DNA of 13,566 nt, from the NCBI GenBank assembly GCA_964499425.1, contig CAZCLD010000036.1, positions 1 to 13,566 on the forward strand. The letters are read 5' to 3'. The notes below the pieces were generated by a model. The model saw nothing but the letters and a program-made list of their open reading frames with translations, did no database searches and was not told the DNA's origin. Source of the DNA: JAQBYK01 sp964499425. GTDB taxonomy: Bacteria > Patescibacteriota > Gracilibacteria > UBA1369 > LOWO2-01-FULL-3. Each line of letters starts with the position of its first letter. Within the stretch, counting starts at the first letter, position 1. The translations under genes and the position numbers were made by a program. This document shows positions 13,398-13,566 of the stretch, piece after piece.

Positions 13398-13566
13398 GTG
13401 CTACTCCAATTATATCTTCAATATTTTTAACCCCATTTTCGCTACACCATTGCTCCATCTCTTTCACCACCTCTCCAAATCCTTCAACCCCTCGATAATA
13501 AACCATTGTCCCCATCCCAACTAACCTTGCCGCCGCCATCATTATTTGAATCGCATCACGCCCATT
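13387..13566 (-). CDS. pyrD: Dihydroorotate dehydrogenase catalytic subunit, C-terminal part
   Basis: The minus-strand frame entering at 13566 encodes 59 residues and ends with TAA at 13387-13389. NGRDAIQIMMAAARLVGMGT fits the phosphate/FMN-binding end of the PyrD barrel. The following part ends EDIIGVAHDA, like the C-terminus of class 1B enzymes (ieelvG-ah). The enzyme oxidises dihydroorotate to orotate using FMN. The adjacent pyrK shows that it is the class 1B, NAD-linked type. The conserved Gly-Gly before Arg-Asp appears as NG at the window edge. The N-terminal part with the catalytic Cys lies outside the window. Confidence 0.9.
   Translation of the reverse strand, partial: NGRDAIQIMMAAARLVGMGTMVYYRGVEGFGEVVKEMEQWCSENGVKNIEDIIGVAHDA

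Noticed and set aside
1..13566. Recoding of TGA to Gly, as in Gracilibacteria/Absconditabacteria
   Set aside because: No in-frame TGA occurs within any recognised gene, conserved Gly positions use GGN, and TGA ends infA, trmD and rsmA at or near plausible C-termini. The infA case alone is not decisive, because readthrough would add only two codons.

Overview
The window is AT-rich bacterial DNA, most likely from a Candidate Phyla Radiation (Patescibacteria) genome. That placement is an inference from three things: divergent ribosomal proteins with Lys/Glu-rich N-terminal tails, almost no Shine-Dalgarno sites, and a compact layout with overlapping genes. The presence of pyrD-pyrK-pyrE-pyrF would suit a lineage such as Peregrinibacteria, but I cannot fix the lineage from this window. 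The genetic code looks standard: TGA ends infA, trmD and rsmA, and I find no TGA used as a sense codon.

Layout. (1) 1-4392, plus strand: the distal part of the spc/alpha ribosomal operon in its classical order, map (3' end), infA, rpmJ, rpsM, rpsK, rpsD, rpoA, rplQ, rplM, rpsI. A long hairpin sits between rpmJ and rpsM. Three junctions consist of a TAA stop, two bases, then ATG. (2) 4440-7034: a complete P2-type cation-transporting ATPase with every catalytic motif. (3) 7012-7551: a small mobile-element unit, a REP-associated (HUH/Y1) transposase gene on the minus strand between two perfect 49-bp direct repeats built from palindromes. The first repeat supplies the last codons of the ATPase gene. 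(4) 7600-10973, plus strand: trmD (with a near-leaderless promoter and a short C-terminus), a large P-type-ATPase-like gene that has lost every catalytic motif, a DUF167/YggU gene, and rsmA (ksgA). The last three overlap one another. (5) 10953-13566, minus strand: pyrD (3' end), pyrK, pyrE, pyrF, the last steps of UMP synthesis, meeting rsmA tail to tail with a 21-bp overlap.

How the genes work together. The first block makes ribosomes, the RNA polymerase alpha subunit and an initiation factor. trmD and rsmA modify tRNA and 16S rRNA, so most of the plus strand serves translation. The pyr cluster turns dihydroorotate into UMP. The most unusual item is the 576-codon ATPase-like gene at 8308-10038. 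It matches the C-terminal two thirds of the neighbouring ATPase, from M4 to M10, but the phosphorylated Asp, TGDN, TGDGVND and the M4 Glu are all replaced, while the frame is intact. It looks like a P-type ATPase pseudoenzyme kept in a translation-maintenance operon. The palindromic 49-bp repeats around the small transposase are the second item of note.
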